A program made the position numbers and the translations under genes. From positions 310,001 to 374,000 of the forward strand of contig NZ_FNIJ01000003.1 in assembly GCF_900103845.1 (NCBI RefSeq): DNA of 64,000 nt, in the 5' to 3' direction. The notes under the pieces were generated by a model. That model searched no databases and was not told the DNA's origin. It saw nothing but the letters and a program-made list of their open reading frames with translations. The DNA is from Pseudomonas jinjuensis (lineage in GTDB: Bacteria; Pseudomonadota; Gammaproteobacteria; Pseudomonadales; Pseudomonadaceae). The number at the start of each line of letters is the position of its first letter. Position 1 is the stretch's first letter. Below are positions 55,001 through 64,000 of the stretch, one piece after another.

Positions 55001-58000
55001 AGTACCAGCACCTGGTGTTCGAGGAGTTCGCCCGCACCATCCAGCCGAACATCGACCTGTTCTTCGCGCCGACCCAGGTCTACGACGTCGACCTGGACGC
55101 CTCGATCGTCGCCGAGTTCGCCCACACGGTGTACCGCTTCGGCCACTCGATGCTGACCGAGACGGTCGACCGCTACGACGCCAACTTCAACGTGGTGGGC
55201 GACGGTAACCCGAACGAAGCGGGCAACCAGCAGATGGGCCTGATCGCGGCCTTCCTCAACCCGCTGGCCTTCGCCGCCAGTGGCGCCAATCCGGACGACG
55301 CCGCCGGCGCCATCGTGCGCGGGGTGACCCGCCAGACCGGCAACGAGATCGACGAGTTCGTCACCGAGGCGCTGCGCAACAACCTGCTCGGCCTGCCGCT
55401 CGACCTCGCGGCGATCAACATCGCCCGCGGCCGCGACACCGGCGTGCCGACGCTGAACGCCGTGCGCCGGGAGATCTACAGCCAGACTGGCGACGCACAG
55501 CTCAAGCCGTACCTGAGCTGGGCCGACCTGGTGCTGCACCTGAAGCATCCGGAGTCGCTGATCAACTTCGTCGCCGCCTACGGCACGCACGATTCCATCA
55601 CCAGCGCGACCACTCTGTTGGACAAACGCGCCGCGGCGCTGCTGCTGGTACTGGGCGGGACGGGCGAACCGGCTGACCGGCTGGACTTCCTCAACGGCAC
55701 CGGTGCCTGGGCCAGCGTGAACGGCATCACCACCACCGGCGTGGATGCCATCGACCTGTGGATCGGCGGCCTGGCCGAAGCGAAGACGCCGTTCGGCGGC
55801 ATGCTCGGCTCGACCTTCAACTTCGTGTTCGAGAACCAGCTGGAGAAACTGCAGGACGGCGACCGCTTCTACTACCTGGAGCGCACTGCCGGCCTGTCGA
55901 TGAACGCCGAGCTGGAAAGCAACTCGTTCGCCAAGATGATCATGGCCAACACCAACGCCATCCACCTACCGGGCCTGGTGTTCTCGACCCCGAGCTGGAC
56001 CCTGGAAGTCGACCAGAGCCGGCAGTACACCGGCCTGGGCACCGGCCGCGACGACCCGGATGGCGTGAGCCGCGACAACCCGGAAACCGCCGGCCCGGAC
56101 AGCAACTTCCTGCAGTACTCCGGCGGCGAACACGTGGTGCTCGGCGGTACCGAGGGCGTCGATATCCTCATCGCCGGCGATGGCGACGACACCATCTGGG
56201 GCGATGGCGGCAACGACATCATCGAGGGTGGCAACGGCAACGACCAGATCCGTGGCGGTGCCGGCGACGACATCATCACCGACATCGGCGGCGACGATAA
56301 CATCCAGGGCGGCGACGGCAACGACGTCATCCACGGCGGCAACGGCATCAACCTGGTGATGGGCGGCTTCGGCAACGACTTCATCGTCACCGGCGAGGAC
56401 GCCTCGGAGGCCATCGGCGGCCAGGGCAACGACTTCATCCTGGGCAGCAAGGCCAACGAACAGGACATGGGCAACGAAGGCGACGACTGGATCGAGAAGG
56501 GCACCTCGGACGGCGCCCCCGGCGACAACTTCGATCCGCTCGGCAACGACCCGGTCATCGGCAACGATGTCTATATCGGCGGCGGCGAGAACGACAAGTT
56601 CAACGGCGAAGGCGGCGACGACATCATGGTCGGCAGTGCCGGCATGGGCAACCGCTACATCGGCAGCTCCGGTTTCGACTGGGCGACCTTCAAGGACGAT
56701 GCGCGCGGCGTCACCATCGACATGAGCGACCGCTTCTTCAACGTACCGCCGCAACCCGGCTCGGGCGCCTCGGTACTGGCGCGCTTCGACGCGGTGGAAG
56801 GCCTGTCCGGTTCGCACCGCGGCGACTTCCTGCGCGGCGACAGCGTCGATGCGGCCGCGATCCGCACCGCCGGTGCCTACGGCAGCGTGCTGACCAACAT
56901 CGACCTGATCGACGGCCTGCGCGAGTTCCTCGGCGAAGGGGTGGAGTTCTTCGACAGCGGCAACATCATCCTCGGCGGCGATGGCGGCGACCTGCTCGAA
57001 GGCCGCGGCGGCGACGACCTGATCGATGGCGACAAGTGGCTGAACGTGCGTATCGCCGTCTATGCCGCTGATGATGTCGACCATAGCGGCCCCGAAATCG
57101 ACAGCTTCGACAGCATGGAGCCGATGATCCCGTTCATGCTCGATGGCACCTACAGCGCGGGACAACTGGGGATCGTCCGGGAAATCCTCGACGCCACGAC
57201 TCCCGGCTATGACACCGCGGTGTTCACCGGTCTCAGCACCGACTACACCATCGAGATCGATGACAACGGCACCTTCGATGACACCAGCGATGACATCGTC
57301 AGGGTGACCGACAACATCGTCGGACGCGATGGCAGCGACCGCCTGACCGGCATCGAGCGCCTGCAGTTCTCGGATACCGCCTTCGACCTGACCGGCGGCA
57401 CCGGCAACCAGGGACCGACCGGCGGGCTGGCGATCATCGACGCCCTCACCGGCCAGCGTGACGACACCCCGGTGGTCGGCCAGCTGCTGCGGGTTTCCGC
57501 CACTCCGGCGCACGACGCGGACAACGTCAGCGCCGGCAACCCGACCGGCACCATCACCGGACCGGTGAGCTACTTCTGGCAGGTCGAGACCGTTCCCGGC
57601 TCGGGCGTCTACGAAGACATCAGCTTCTTCGACGCCGGTGAAGCGTCCTGGGCGCTGGGCGAGACCTTCCGCGTCACCGAGGATGTGGCCGGACTGAACA
57701 TCCGCGTGCGGGCGGTGTACAAGGATGCCAACGGCACCCTGGAGTTCCTCCACTCGGTCGGCAACCAGGAACCCAACGGCGAGCCGACCATCGACATCGG
57801 CTTCGGAGTACCGGTGGTAGGGCAGGTGCTGACCGCGTCGATCGCCGGCCTCAGCGATCCGGACGGCTTCAATCCCGCGACGGTCACCCTGCAGTGGCAG
57901 GTGCTCGATGACGACCTGGAGTTCGTCGACATCGGCGGCGCCACCGGTGCGCAGTTCACCGTCACCCAGGACCAGGTCGGCCGGCAGGTCCGCGTGGTGG

Positions 58001-60045
58001 CCAACTTCGTCGACAACTTCGGCACCGCGGAAAGCGCGGCGTCGCTGCCGACCCAGCAGGTCGATGCCGATCCCACCGGCGCGCCGGTCATCGAAGGCCT
58101 GGCGGCACAGGGCCAGTCGCTGACCGCCGACACCAGTGGTATCGACGACGCCGACTTCATCTTCAGCGACTTCAGCTTCCAATGGCAGCAGAGCAGCGAC
58201 GGGGTGAACTTCACCAACATCGCCGGGGCGAACGGAGCAACCCTGGCCCTCGGCCAGGCCAATGTCGGCAGACAGGTCCAGGTGGTGGTCAGCTATACCG
58301 ATGGCCTGGGCATCGTCGAAACCGTGACCTCCACCCCGACCGTGGCGGTGGCGAACGTCAATGACGCGCCCACCGGCGCACCGACGGTCACCGGCACGGC
58401 GCGGCGAGGCCAGACGCTGACCGCGCAGACCGCCGGCATCGCCGACATCGATGGGCTGGGCGCTCTCAGCTACCGGTGGCAGGTATCCACGGCCGGCGGC
58501 GCCTTCATCGACATCGCGGGTGCGAACGCCGCGGCCTTCGTCCTGCAACAGGGGCAGGTAGGCGAGCGGGTACGGGTGGTGACTACCTTCGTCGATGGCG
58601 GCGGGACCGAGGAGACCATCTTCTCCACTCCCACGGAGATAGTCGGGGACGTGCTCAACGGTACGGCGGGCAACGATACCCTGATCGGTAATGTGGGTTC
58701 CGACTTGCTCAATGGATTGGGTGGTGACGACGTCCTCATGGGTAAGGCGGGAGCCGATACCATGGCTGGCGGCGTCGGCAACGATACCTATGAGGTAACC
58801 GACGCCGGCGACTCGGTGGTCGAACTCGGAGGGGAAGGTGTCGATACCGTGTGGACTACGCTCTCCAGCTACACCCTCGGGAATAACGTGGAACAGCTGG
58901 TCTACAGCGGAACAGGCAACTTCACCGGCACCGGCAACACCCTGAACAACTACCTGAGAGGCGGCGCCGGCAACGACGTCCTCATGGGCAAGGCAGGGGC
59001 CGACACCATGGTCGGCGGTGCCGGCAACGATACCTATGAGGTAACCGAAGCCGGCGACTCGGTGGTCGAACTCGGAGGGGAAGGTACCGATACCGTGTGG
59101 ACCACGCTCTCCAGCTACACCCTCGGGAATAACGTGGAACAGCTGGTCTACAGCGGGACGGGCAACTTCAGCGGTACCGGCAACGCCCTGAACAACTACA
59201 TGAGAGGCGCCGCCGGTAACGACGTCCTCATCGGTGGGGCGGGCAACGACACCATGGTCGGTGGCGCTGGCCATGATACCTATGAGGTAACCGAAGCCGG
59301 CGACTCGGTGGTCGAGCTCGGCGGGGAAGGTACCGATACCGTGTGGACCAGACTCTCCAGCCATACCCTCGGGAATAACGTGGAACAGCTGGTCTACAGC
59401 GGGACGGGCAACTTCAGCGGTACCGGTAACGCCCTGAACAACTACCTGAAAGGCGCTGGCGGCAACGACGTCTTCATCGGCAGGGCGGGCAACGACACCA
59501 TGGCCGGTGGCGCCGGCCATGATACCTATGAGGTAACCGACGCCGGCGACTCGGTGGTCGAGCTCGCAGGAGAAGGTACCGATACCGTGTGGACCACACT
59601 CTCCAGCTACACCCTCGGGAATAACGTGGAGCAACTGGTCTACAGCGGAACAGGCAACTTCACCGGCACCGGCAACGCCCTGAACAACTACCTGAGAGGC
59701 GGCGCCGGCAACGACGTCCTGGATGGTGGCGCCGGCAACGATGTGGTCGTCGGCGGAGCCGGCAACGACACGATGAACGCCAGCCTTGGCGACGACATCT
59801 TCGTGTTCAGCGCCGCCGGCTTCGGCGCCGACCGCATCCTCGGCTTCGATGCGATAGCCACCGGTGGCCAGGACCGCCTGGATATTTCCGCTCTCGGCAT
59901 CACCGCAGCGACCTTCGCCGGCAACGTGCAGATCAATGACGTCGGCAGCGACACGCTGATCAACATTGGCGCCGACTCGATCCGTCTGGTCGGCGTGACC
60001 GATGCCACCAGCGTGAACTCGGGAGATTTCATCCTCGCCAGCTGA
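49063..60045 (+). CDS. Giant RTX protein with two animal-type haem peroxidase domains
   Basis: 3,660 residues from ATG 49063 (GAGG upstream; the frame is open earlier without a site). Two modules, each of peroxidase, RTX repeats and an Ig-like domain, start at about 1 and 1465; three further Ig-like domains (about 2900-3200), four 82-residue repeats (3241-3552) and a C-terminal RTX/secretion region follow. The peroxidase residues by myeloperoxidase alignment are: domain 1 Gln162, Asp165, His166, Arg419, Glu422, His540; domain 2 Gln1649, Asp1652, His1653, Arg1903, Glu1906, His2028. Both haem-ester acids (Asp, Glu) are present. GxDGxxGTxDD Ca motifs (PERCAL) occur at 124, 192, 220, 1611 and 1696. 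It matches two-domain PepA of P. putida KT2440 (PP_2561; unrelated to aminopeptidase PepA). There is no signal peptide; export by the adjacent type I system is inferred. Confidence 0.95.
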   Translation: MANFIKSDLEFILQQIFIAEAHANGEDLANLLPNAQVPFGLRTVDGSYNNLLDGQSAFGAADGLFPRLLDPVFRPAEGGTSYAGSGSVVDSQPRTISNLIVDQTANNPAAVEANGGAPSITSPGLDGIFGTADDRQVFFIPNESPDEGLSAGFNAWMTFFGQFFDHGLDLVTKSGTEVVFIPLQADDPLVAGADGQFGTADDLAPNLRFMVVSRATNQPGPDGQLGTADDVHEHTNTTSPFVDQNQTYSSHPSHQVFLREYVLDANGQPVATGRLITNRDPGLDGQYYTDDDQPIGGMATWAVVKAQAQKILGINLTDADVFNVPLLATDAYGNFVKGDNGFPLVVMSDNSLVEGNLAAPVSLANAVHTGHAFLDDIAHSATPTAGLTADLDDVAGNAPAAGTYDNELLDAHYIAGDGRVNENIGLTTVHHVFHAEHNRLVEQSKETILASNDLAFINQWLLEPIDSLADLGGPLVWNGERLFQAAKFGTEMQYQHLVFEEFARTIQPQIDEFLAPTGYDTTIDPSIVAEFAHTVYRFGHSMLTETVDRYDADFNVIGADPNNPDQQMGLIAAFLNPLAFAASGPTPEEAAGAIVRGLTRQLGNEIDEFVTEALRNNLLGLPLDLPAINIARGRDAGIPSLNQARREFFEMTGDNQLKPYLSWADFAAHLKHPASLINFIAAYGTHDSITGATTLEGKRAAAVLLVLGGTGEPGDRLDFLNSTGAWASGANGATITGLDAVDFWIGGLAEAKMPFGGMLGSSFNFVFETQLEALQNGDRFYYLSRTAGMNFGTELENNSFAKMVMLHTDAIHLSNTIFQTPTFTLEVDQSRQFNAGLDGDDPTGGITINGVEVTPLVIRDNPETAGPDGNYLRYTGGDHVVMGGTDGDDVIVSGAGDDTVWGDAGNDRLEGGAGNDAVLGGDGDDIISDMFGDNRLEGGAGNDVIVVGSMEAGGAGNLILGGDGQDFIIITEDISTTFGGQGDDFILSPKTSLPPTGNEGDDWIEMGTQDGAPGDNFAPLLTDEVNGNDIFVGGPGFDEMIGEGGDDIFVGSDAQDKMEGMSGFDWVTHKNDKVGVTVDLTLAVLAQPHGNLPTENNGIFQPVGASPASILDRFDEVEGASGSRFGDIIRGDNVNAETILNHGGATGSALTNVDLIDGLRELLQEAGLPTNGFATGNILLGGDGSDIIEGRGGDDLIDGDKWLNVRIAVYAADDVDHTGPEIDSFNSMTEMIPLMLAGTYSPGQLKAVREILPGTSTGGAAYDTAVFSGNRVDYTIEDRGNGVFRVTDNVGDDGSDTLVNIERLQFSDQTVELAGGNASPTGRPTLSDSTGGQVSVGDMLTVSMAGVQDADNVTGSNPNGNVSANSSVSFIWQVERDPGTGVFEDIILLPAGDLAFQSADGSKFRVTSDLAGLNLRVKALYQDGHGTTEMVFSQPTGTVQGSGDDTPVAHTPVVDGTTSGVGFQMVRSDLNFILDQIRIAEAHARGEDMLSLLPNIRVPFGLRTVDGSSNNLFQQNGIDNTEFGAADNTFPRIVDPDFRDAENGSSYTQTSGLVFDSQPRTISNLLVDQTANNPAAYASAYDPGTDGILNFGTPGNDDVLKEGVQIVKSPGLDGQFGTGDDKDVFLFPNVAPDEGLSAPFNAWMTFFGQFFDHGLDLVTKGGSGTVFIQLQPDDPLFVEGSPTNFMVLTRATNQPGPDGQLGTADDVHEHTNTTSPFVDQNQTYSSHPSHQVFLREYVMTDNGPIATGHLITNRDPGLDGQYYTGDDVPIGGMATWAVVKAQARELLGIDLTDADVFNVPLLATDAYGNFIKGDNGFPQVVMNGNTLVEGNPDAPVSLANAVRTGHAFLDDIAHNAVPVITGGVLQADADTDIGNAVPVGPGGNNLQYDNELLDAHYIAGDGRVNENIGLTTVHHVFHAEHNRLVAQTKQTVIESGDLDFINEWLLQPITSVPQTQQEVDALVWNGERLFQTAKFGTEMQYQHLVFEEFARTIQPNIDLFFAPTQVYDVDLDASIVAEFAHTVYRFGHSMLTETVDRYDANFNVVGDGNPNEAGNQQMGLIAAFLNPLAFAASGANPDDAAGAIVRGVTRQTGNEIDEFVTEALRNNLLGLPLDLAAINIARGRDTGVPTLNAVRREIYSQTGDAQLKPYLSWADLVLHLKHPESLINFVAAYGTHDSITSATTLLDKRAAALLLVLGGTGEPADRLDFLNGTGAWASVNGITTTGVDAIDLWIGGLAEAKTPFGGMLGSTFNFVFENQLEKLQDGDRFYYLERTAGLSMNAELESNSFAKMIMANTNAIHLPGLVFSTPSWTLEVDQSRQYTGLGTGRDDPDGVSRDNPETAGPDSNFLQYSGGEHVVLGGTEGVDILIAGDGDDTIWGDGGNDIIEGGNGNDQIRGGAGDDIITDIGGDDNIQGGDGNDVIHGGNGINLVMGGFGNDFIVTGEDASEAIGGQGNDFILGSKANEQDMGNEGDDWIEKGTSDGAPGDNFDPLGNDPVIGNDVYIGGGENDKFNGEGGDDIMVGSAGMGNRYIGSSGFDWATFKDDARGVTIDMSDRFFNVPPQPGSGASVLARFDAVEGLSGSHRGDFLRGDSVDAAAIRTAGAYGSVLTNIDLIDGLREFLGEGVEFFDSGNIILGGDGGDLLEGRGGDDLIDGDKWLNVRIAVYAADDVDHSGPEIDSFDSMEPMIPFMLDGTYSAGQLGIVREILDATTPGYDTAVFTGLSTDYTIEIDDNGTFDDTSDDIVRVTDNIVGRDGSDRLTGIERLQFSDTAFDLTGGTGNQGPTGGLAIIDALTGQRDDTPVVGQLLRVSATPAHDADNVSAGNPTGTITGPVSYFWQVETVPGSGVYEDISFFDAGEASWALGETFRVTEDVAGLNIRVRAVYKDANGTLEFLHSVGNQEPNGEPTIDIGFGVPVVGQVLTASIAGLSDPDGFNPATVTLQWQVLDDDLEFVDIGGATGAQFTVTQDQVGRQVRVVANFVDNFGTAESAASLPTQQVDADPTGAPVIEGLAAQGQSLTADTSGIDDADFIFSDFSFQWQQSSDGVNFTNIAGANGATLALGQANVGRQVQVVVSYTDGLGIVETVTSTPTVAVANVNDAPTGAPTVTGTARRGQTLTAQTAGIADIDGLGALSYRWQVSTAGGAFIDIAGANAAAFVLQQGQVGERVRVVTTFVDGGGTEETIFSTPTEIVGDVLNGTAGNDTLIGNVGSDLLNGLGGDDVLMGKAGADTMAGGVGNDTYEVTDAGDSVVELGGEGVDTVWTTLSSYTLGNNVEQLVYSGTGNFTGTGNTLNNYLRGGAGNDVLMGKAGADTMVGGAGNDTYEVTEAGDSVVELGGEGTDTVWTTLSSYTLGNNVEQLVYSGTGNFSGTGNALNNYMRGAAGNDVLIGGAGNDTMVGGAGHDTYEVTEAGDSVVELGGEGTDTVWTRLSSHTLGNNVEQLVYSGTGNFSGTGNALNNYLKGAGGNDVFIGRAGNDTMAGGAGHDTYEVTDAGDSVVELAGEGTDTVWTTLSSYTLGNNVEQLVYSGTGNFTGTGNALNNYLRGGAGNDVLDGGAGNDVVVGGAGNDTMNASLGDDIFVFSAAGFGADRILGFDAIATGGQDRLDISALGITAATFAGNVQINDVGSDTLINIGADSIRLVGVTDATSVNSGDFILAS
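58783..59718. repeat. Four tandem 246-bp coding repeats
   Basis: Units start at 58783, 59029, 59275 and 59521, exactly 246 bp apart (82 codons); the fourth is incomplete. Each runs DTYEVTDAGDSVVELGGEG, then TVWTTLSSYTLGNNVEQLVY, GTGN and an RTX nonapeptide block. The units are very alike at DNA level. Confidence 0.95.
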
Positions 60046-60063
60046 TCATCCATCAACCAGCCA

Positions 60064-60087
60064 GGGGCACCTTCGGGTGCCCCTTTT
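60064..60087 (+). terminator. Terminator of the RTX peroxidase gene
   Basis: GGGGCACC, TTCG tetraloop, GGTGCCCC, TTTT, 18 bp past the stop. Confidence 0.92.
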
Positions 60088-60160
60088 CGTCTGGCGGCAA
60101 GGCTCGCCCGGACTTCCAGGGGGAGTATGCTGAAAACACCCGAGTCCCCCGGAGACCGCC

Positions 60161-60610
60161 ATGCGCACTCCAGCCCCCATCCTGCTGCTCGCCGCCTTCC
60201 TCGGCGCCTGCGCCAGCCCTCTACCCGAACACGACCCGAAAATGGCCTGGGTCGACCTCTACACCACGCCGGCCAATTCCCTGCTCGCCGAACGCCTGGA
60301 CGGCAAGACGCTGCGCGACGGCCGCTATTTCCAGGTGTCGCCAGGCAAGCACAATCTGCTGGTGCGCTTCCGCTACGAGCTCTCGGGCGGTGGCGGCGGC
60401 GGAGGACGGATGGGCATGGGAGATGGTGGCGGCGGAACGGAGCGGACCTGCCTGGTCAGCGTGACCTACGACGAATTCGCCGCCGGCCAGCGCTACCGGC
60501 TGGAACTGCGTCCGCAGCTGCAGAGCGCCCTGGCCCTGCTCACCGACCAGAGCGGCAGGCTGGTGGCCAAAACGGACTTCCAGGGACCGGTGGATTGCCT
60601 GATCTTCTAG
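60161..60610 (+). CDS. PA0061/PA0062-family lipoprotein, right copy
   Basis: The 149-residue product has a lipobox LGAC (about Cys17). AWVDLYTTP, RLDGKTLRDGRYFQV, PGKHNLLVRF parallel the gene at 43241. A Gly-rich insert (GGGGGGG, about 82-100) distinguishes it. The longer frame at 60127 is in another register and is a shadow. Function is unknown. Confidence 0.86.
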   Translation: MRTPAPILLLAAFLGACASPLPEHDPKMAWVDLYTTPANSLLAERLDGKTLRDGRYFQVSPGKHNLLVRFRYELSGGGGGGGRMGMGDGGGGTERTCLVSVTYDEFAAGQRYRLELRPQLQSALALLTDQSGRLVAKTDFQGPVDCLIF

Positions 60611-60620
60611 GCCGGCCCGG

Positions 60621-60860
60621 TCAGCTGCCGTTCTTCTGATAAATGATCTTTTTCGTCCCGCCGTCGCAGCTGCCGACCACCATGTTCGGGTCCGTCACCT
60701 CGGCGTTCGGCACGATTTCCAGGGTGTAGGACGTCACCCCGGCGGCCTGGATCTTCGCCTCGATCTCGGCCTTCAGCTCTTCGCACGGCTTGGTGGCCGC
60801 CGACACCGGCATCGCCAGCAGGGCGGCCGCAACCGCCAGGACTGCCATTCTGATCGTCAT
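60621..60860 (-). CDS. DUF1161 periplasmic protein
   Basis: The 79-residue product starts at the ATG with first base 60860, after GAGG. A signal peptide ends VSA. The mature domain KPCEELKAEIEAKI, GVTSYTLEIVP, VVGSCDGGTKKIIY with two cysteines fits DUF1161. It is convergent with the lipoprotein gene. Function is unknown. Confidence 0.87.
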   Translation of the reverse strand: MTIRMAVLAVAAALLAMPVSAATKPCEELKAEIEAKIQAAGVTSYTLEIVPNAEVTDPNMVVGSCDGGTKKIIYQKNGS

Positions 60861-60960
60861 CGCATGCCTCGCCTCCCGCCGCAGCGGATTCGCTTCGTTC
60901 CCTGGCAATAGACCACCACCGGGCGTCAGGGTGCCCGGCGGCGAAAGGGCAGGTGGCGGA

Positions 60961-61176
60961 TCAGCTGTTGGCGATACGGAAGCCGACCTTGAGCGTCACC
61001 TGGTAGTGCCCGACCGCGCCGTTCTCGATATGTCCGCGGGTGTCGATCACTTCGAACCATTCCATGTTGTGCACCGACTTGGCCGCTTCGGCCAGGGCGT
61101 TGCTGATCGCGTCCTCGATGCTGGTGCGGGACGAGCCGACCAGTTCGATCTTCTTGTAGGTGTGGTGATTCGACAT
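60961..61176 (-). CDS. Dodecin
   Basis: The 71-residue product matches dodecin: HHTYKKIELVGSS, SIEDAISNALAEAAKSV, WFEVIDTRGHIENG, HYQVTLKVGFRI. Dodecins form hollow dodecamers that store flavins (or CoA) in the cytoplasm. The central Trp45-region residue stacks the flavin. It is likely monocistronic or co-transcribed with the DUF1161 gene, 100 bp apart. Confidence 0.94.
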   Translation of the reverse strand: MSNHHTYKKIELVGSSRTSIEDAISNALAEAAKSVHNMEWFEVIDTRGHIENGAVGHYQVTLKVGFRIANS

Positions 61177-61264
61177 GCCTGCATCTCCTCCATGGGGGTG
61201 GCGTCGTCGCGGGGTGCTCTATCGACAGTAGTCGAGGGCTGGAGGCGCGGCAAACCGCCAGCGC

Positions 61265-62152
61265 TCAATGCCGCAGTTCGTTGCGCAGCCATTCCGCGAG
61301 GCGCGCGGCGCGACGGTCCGGCAGCCGCTCCGGCACCCACAGCGCCAGCCGTGCGCGGGTCTCGACGAAACCCCAGGGCGCCGCGAGCCGGCCGGCGGCG
61401 AGATCGTCGGCGACCAGCGCCTGCGGGGCGATGGCCACACCCAGCCCGGCGACCGCCGCTTCCAGCAGGTAGTAGAGATGCTCGAAGCCCTGGCCGAGAC
61501 GCAGCGCGGAGGCCTCCAGACCACTCTCCAGCGCCCATTCCGGCCACGCCTGCGGACGCGACGTCGTATGCAGCAGCGCCTCGCCGAGCAGCGCCTGCGG
61601 CGGCGCCGAGGACAGCTCGGCGAAGCGCGCATGGCGCGGGCTGAGCACCGGGCCGATGCGCTCGACGGCCAGCTCGAACACCTGCATGTCCGCCGGCCAC
61701 GGCGGCTCGGCGAACCACAGGGTGGCGTCCAGGCCAGCGCGGCGCGGGTCCAGTTCCTCACTGGCGGAAAGCTGCAGGCGCAGGTCGGGCAGCTCGCGAT
61801 TGAGTCGGTCCAGCCGCGGGATGAACCAGCGCGCCAGCAGGCTCCCCGGACAGCCGAGAACGAAGGGCGCATTGTCGCCGGACTGCCTGCGCAGCTCGGC
61901 GCAGACGCCACGCAGCCGCTCGAAACTGTCGCTGGCCACCTCGCCCAGACGAACGCCGGAATCGGTGAGTTTTACGCCGCGCCCGTCCTTGACGAACAGC
62001 GCCAGGCCCAGCTCGTCCTCGAGCTGGCGAACCTGCCGGCTGATCGCCCCGTGGGTGACGCTCAGCTCGTCGGCCGCCGCGCTCATGCTGCCCAGACGGG
62101 CGGCAGCCTCGAAGGCGCGCAGGGCATTGAGGGGAGGGAGGTCGCGGCTCAT
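61265..62152 (-). CDS. trpI: LysR-type activator TrpI
   Basis: 295 residues: winged-helix domain at about 5-65 ([25 protein letters not shown]) and an effector domain sensing indoleglycerol phosphate in Pseudomonas. It is divergent from trpBA, the classical arrangement. The 163-bp spacer contains a GTGA-N14-TCAC pair and a REP-like insertion. Confidence 0.94.
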   Translation of the reverse strand: MSRDLPPLNALRAFEAAARLGSMSAAADELSVTHGAISRQVRQLEDELGLALFVKDGRGVKLTDSGVRLGEVASDSFERLRGVCAELRRQSGDNAPFVLGCPGSLLARWFIPRLDRLNRELPDLRLQLSASEELDPRRAGLDATLWFAEPPWPADMQVFELAVERIGPVLSPRHARFAELSSAPPQALLGEALLHTTSRPQAWPEWALESGLEASALRLGQGFEHLYYLLEAAVAGLGVAIAPQALVADDLAAGRLAAPWGFVETRARLALWVPERLPDRRAARLAEWLRNELRH

Positions 62153-62164
62153 GGCATTTTATCC

Positions 62165-64000
<1,836 letters not shown>

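Noticed and set aside
48994-59634. Very long minus-strand open frames (over 2,300 and 1,200 codons) opposite the RTX gene
   Set aside because: They lie wholly antisense to a clear multidomain gene, have no ribosome site or recognisable domain, and arise from strong GC bias at third codon positions.
58783-59718. Regular repeats that might suggest a CRISPR array
   Set aside because: Units are 246 bp, contiguous and in frame within an RTX protein; there are no short repeats with unique spacers and no cas genes.

Overview
The window is high-GC DNA from a Pseudomonas of the P. aeruginosa lineage. This is inferred from gene content and from signature residues, for example SiaC Thr68 and the BauA lysine at 288. 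Several neighbourhoods match P. aeruginosa blocks (sia, bau, cox, pnt, trpI-trpBA), but they are joined in a different order. That points to a relative such as the citronellolis/nitroreducens/knackmussii group rather than P. aeruginosa itself. Species cannot be settled from the sequence alone. Intergenic spaces carry many palindromic repeats of three families: REP-like elements with GTAGGAGCG ends, GTAGGGCGAAT/GGCGGATAAC elements, and GTAGGGTGGAT elements of about 85 bp.

Layout. 0-6 kb: end of a CheB methylesterase, the complete siaABCD signalling operon, and a separate PAS-PAS-GGDEF cyclase. 6-12.4 kb: a PaaI-like thioesterase, an orphan polyamine-type binding protein, and beta-alanine catabolism (bauA-bauB, bauC) with its divergent LysR regulator bauR. 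12.4-18.1 kb: a Pit phosphate permease behind a leader ORF, a radical SAM protein under a perfect LexA box, a Nudix hydrolase, a beta-carbonic anhydrase and an unknown conserved gene. 18.5-27.6 kb: the aa3-type cytochrome c oxidase operon with its assembly and haem A genes, behind an RpoS-like -10. 28-32.8 kb: proton-translocating transhydrogenase pntAA-pntAB-pntB and an acetate/succinate CoA-transferase.

33-37 kb: a cluster of poorly characterised genes: two DUF1127 genes, three DUF2388 secreted proteins, and a large exported HExxH/DUF4105 protein coupled to the last of them. 37-43.8 kb: a GFA-type protein, a phytanoyl-CoA-dioxygenase-like enzyme, a ParDE-type toxin-antitoxin pair beside an AT-rich patch, an RcnB-like protein, a 3-hydroxyacyl-CoA dehydrogenase, a metallopeptidase lipoprotein and a PA0061/PA0062-family lipoprotein.

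43.8-60 kb is the most striking region. A type I secretion system (TolC, HlyD and ABC proteins) is transcribed away from a 3,660-residue RTX protein. That protein holds two animal-type haem peroxidase domains, each with a full set of catalytic and haem-linking residues, plus Ca-binding motifs, Ig-like domains and four exact-period 82-residue repeats. The block is bracketed by two paralogous lipoprotein genes, which suggests insertion between a once adjacent pair. 60-64 kb: a second lipoprotein, a DUF1161 protein, dodecin, and trpI divergent from trpBA, with trpA running off the end.

No tRNA, rRNA, CRISPR array, transposase or prophage gene was seen.
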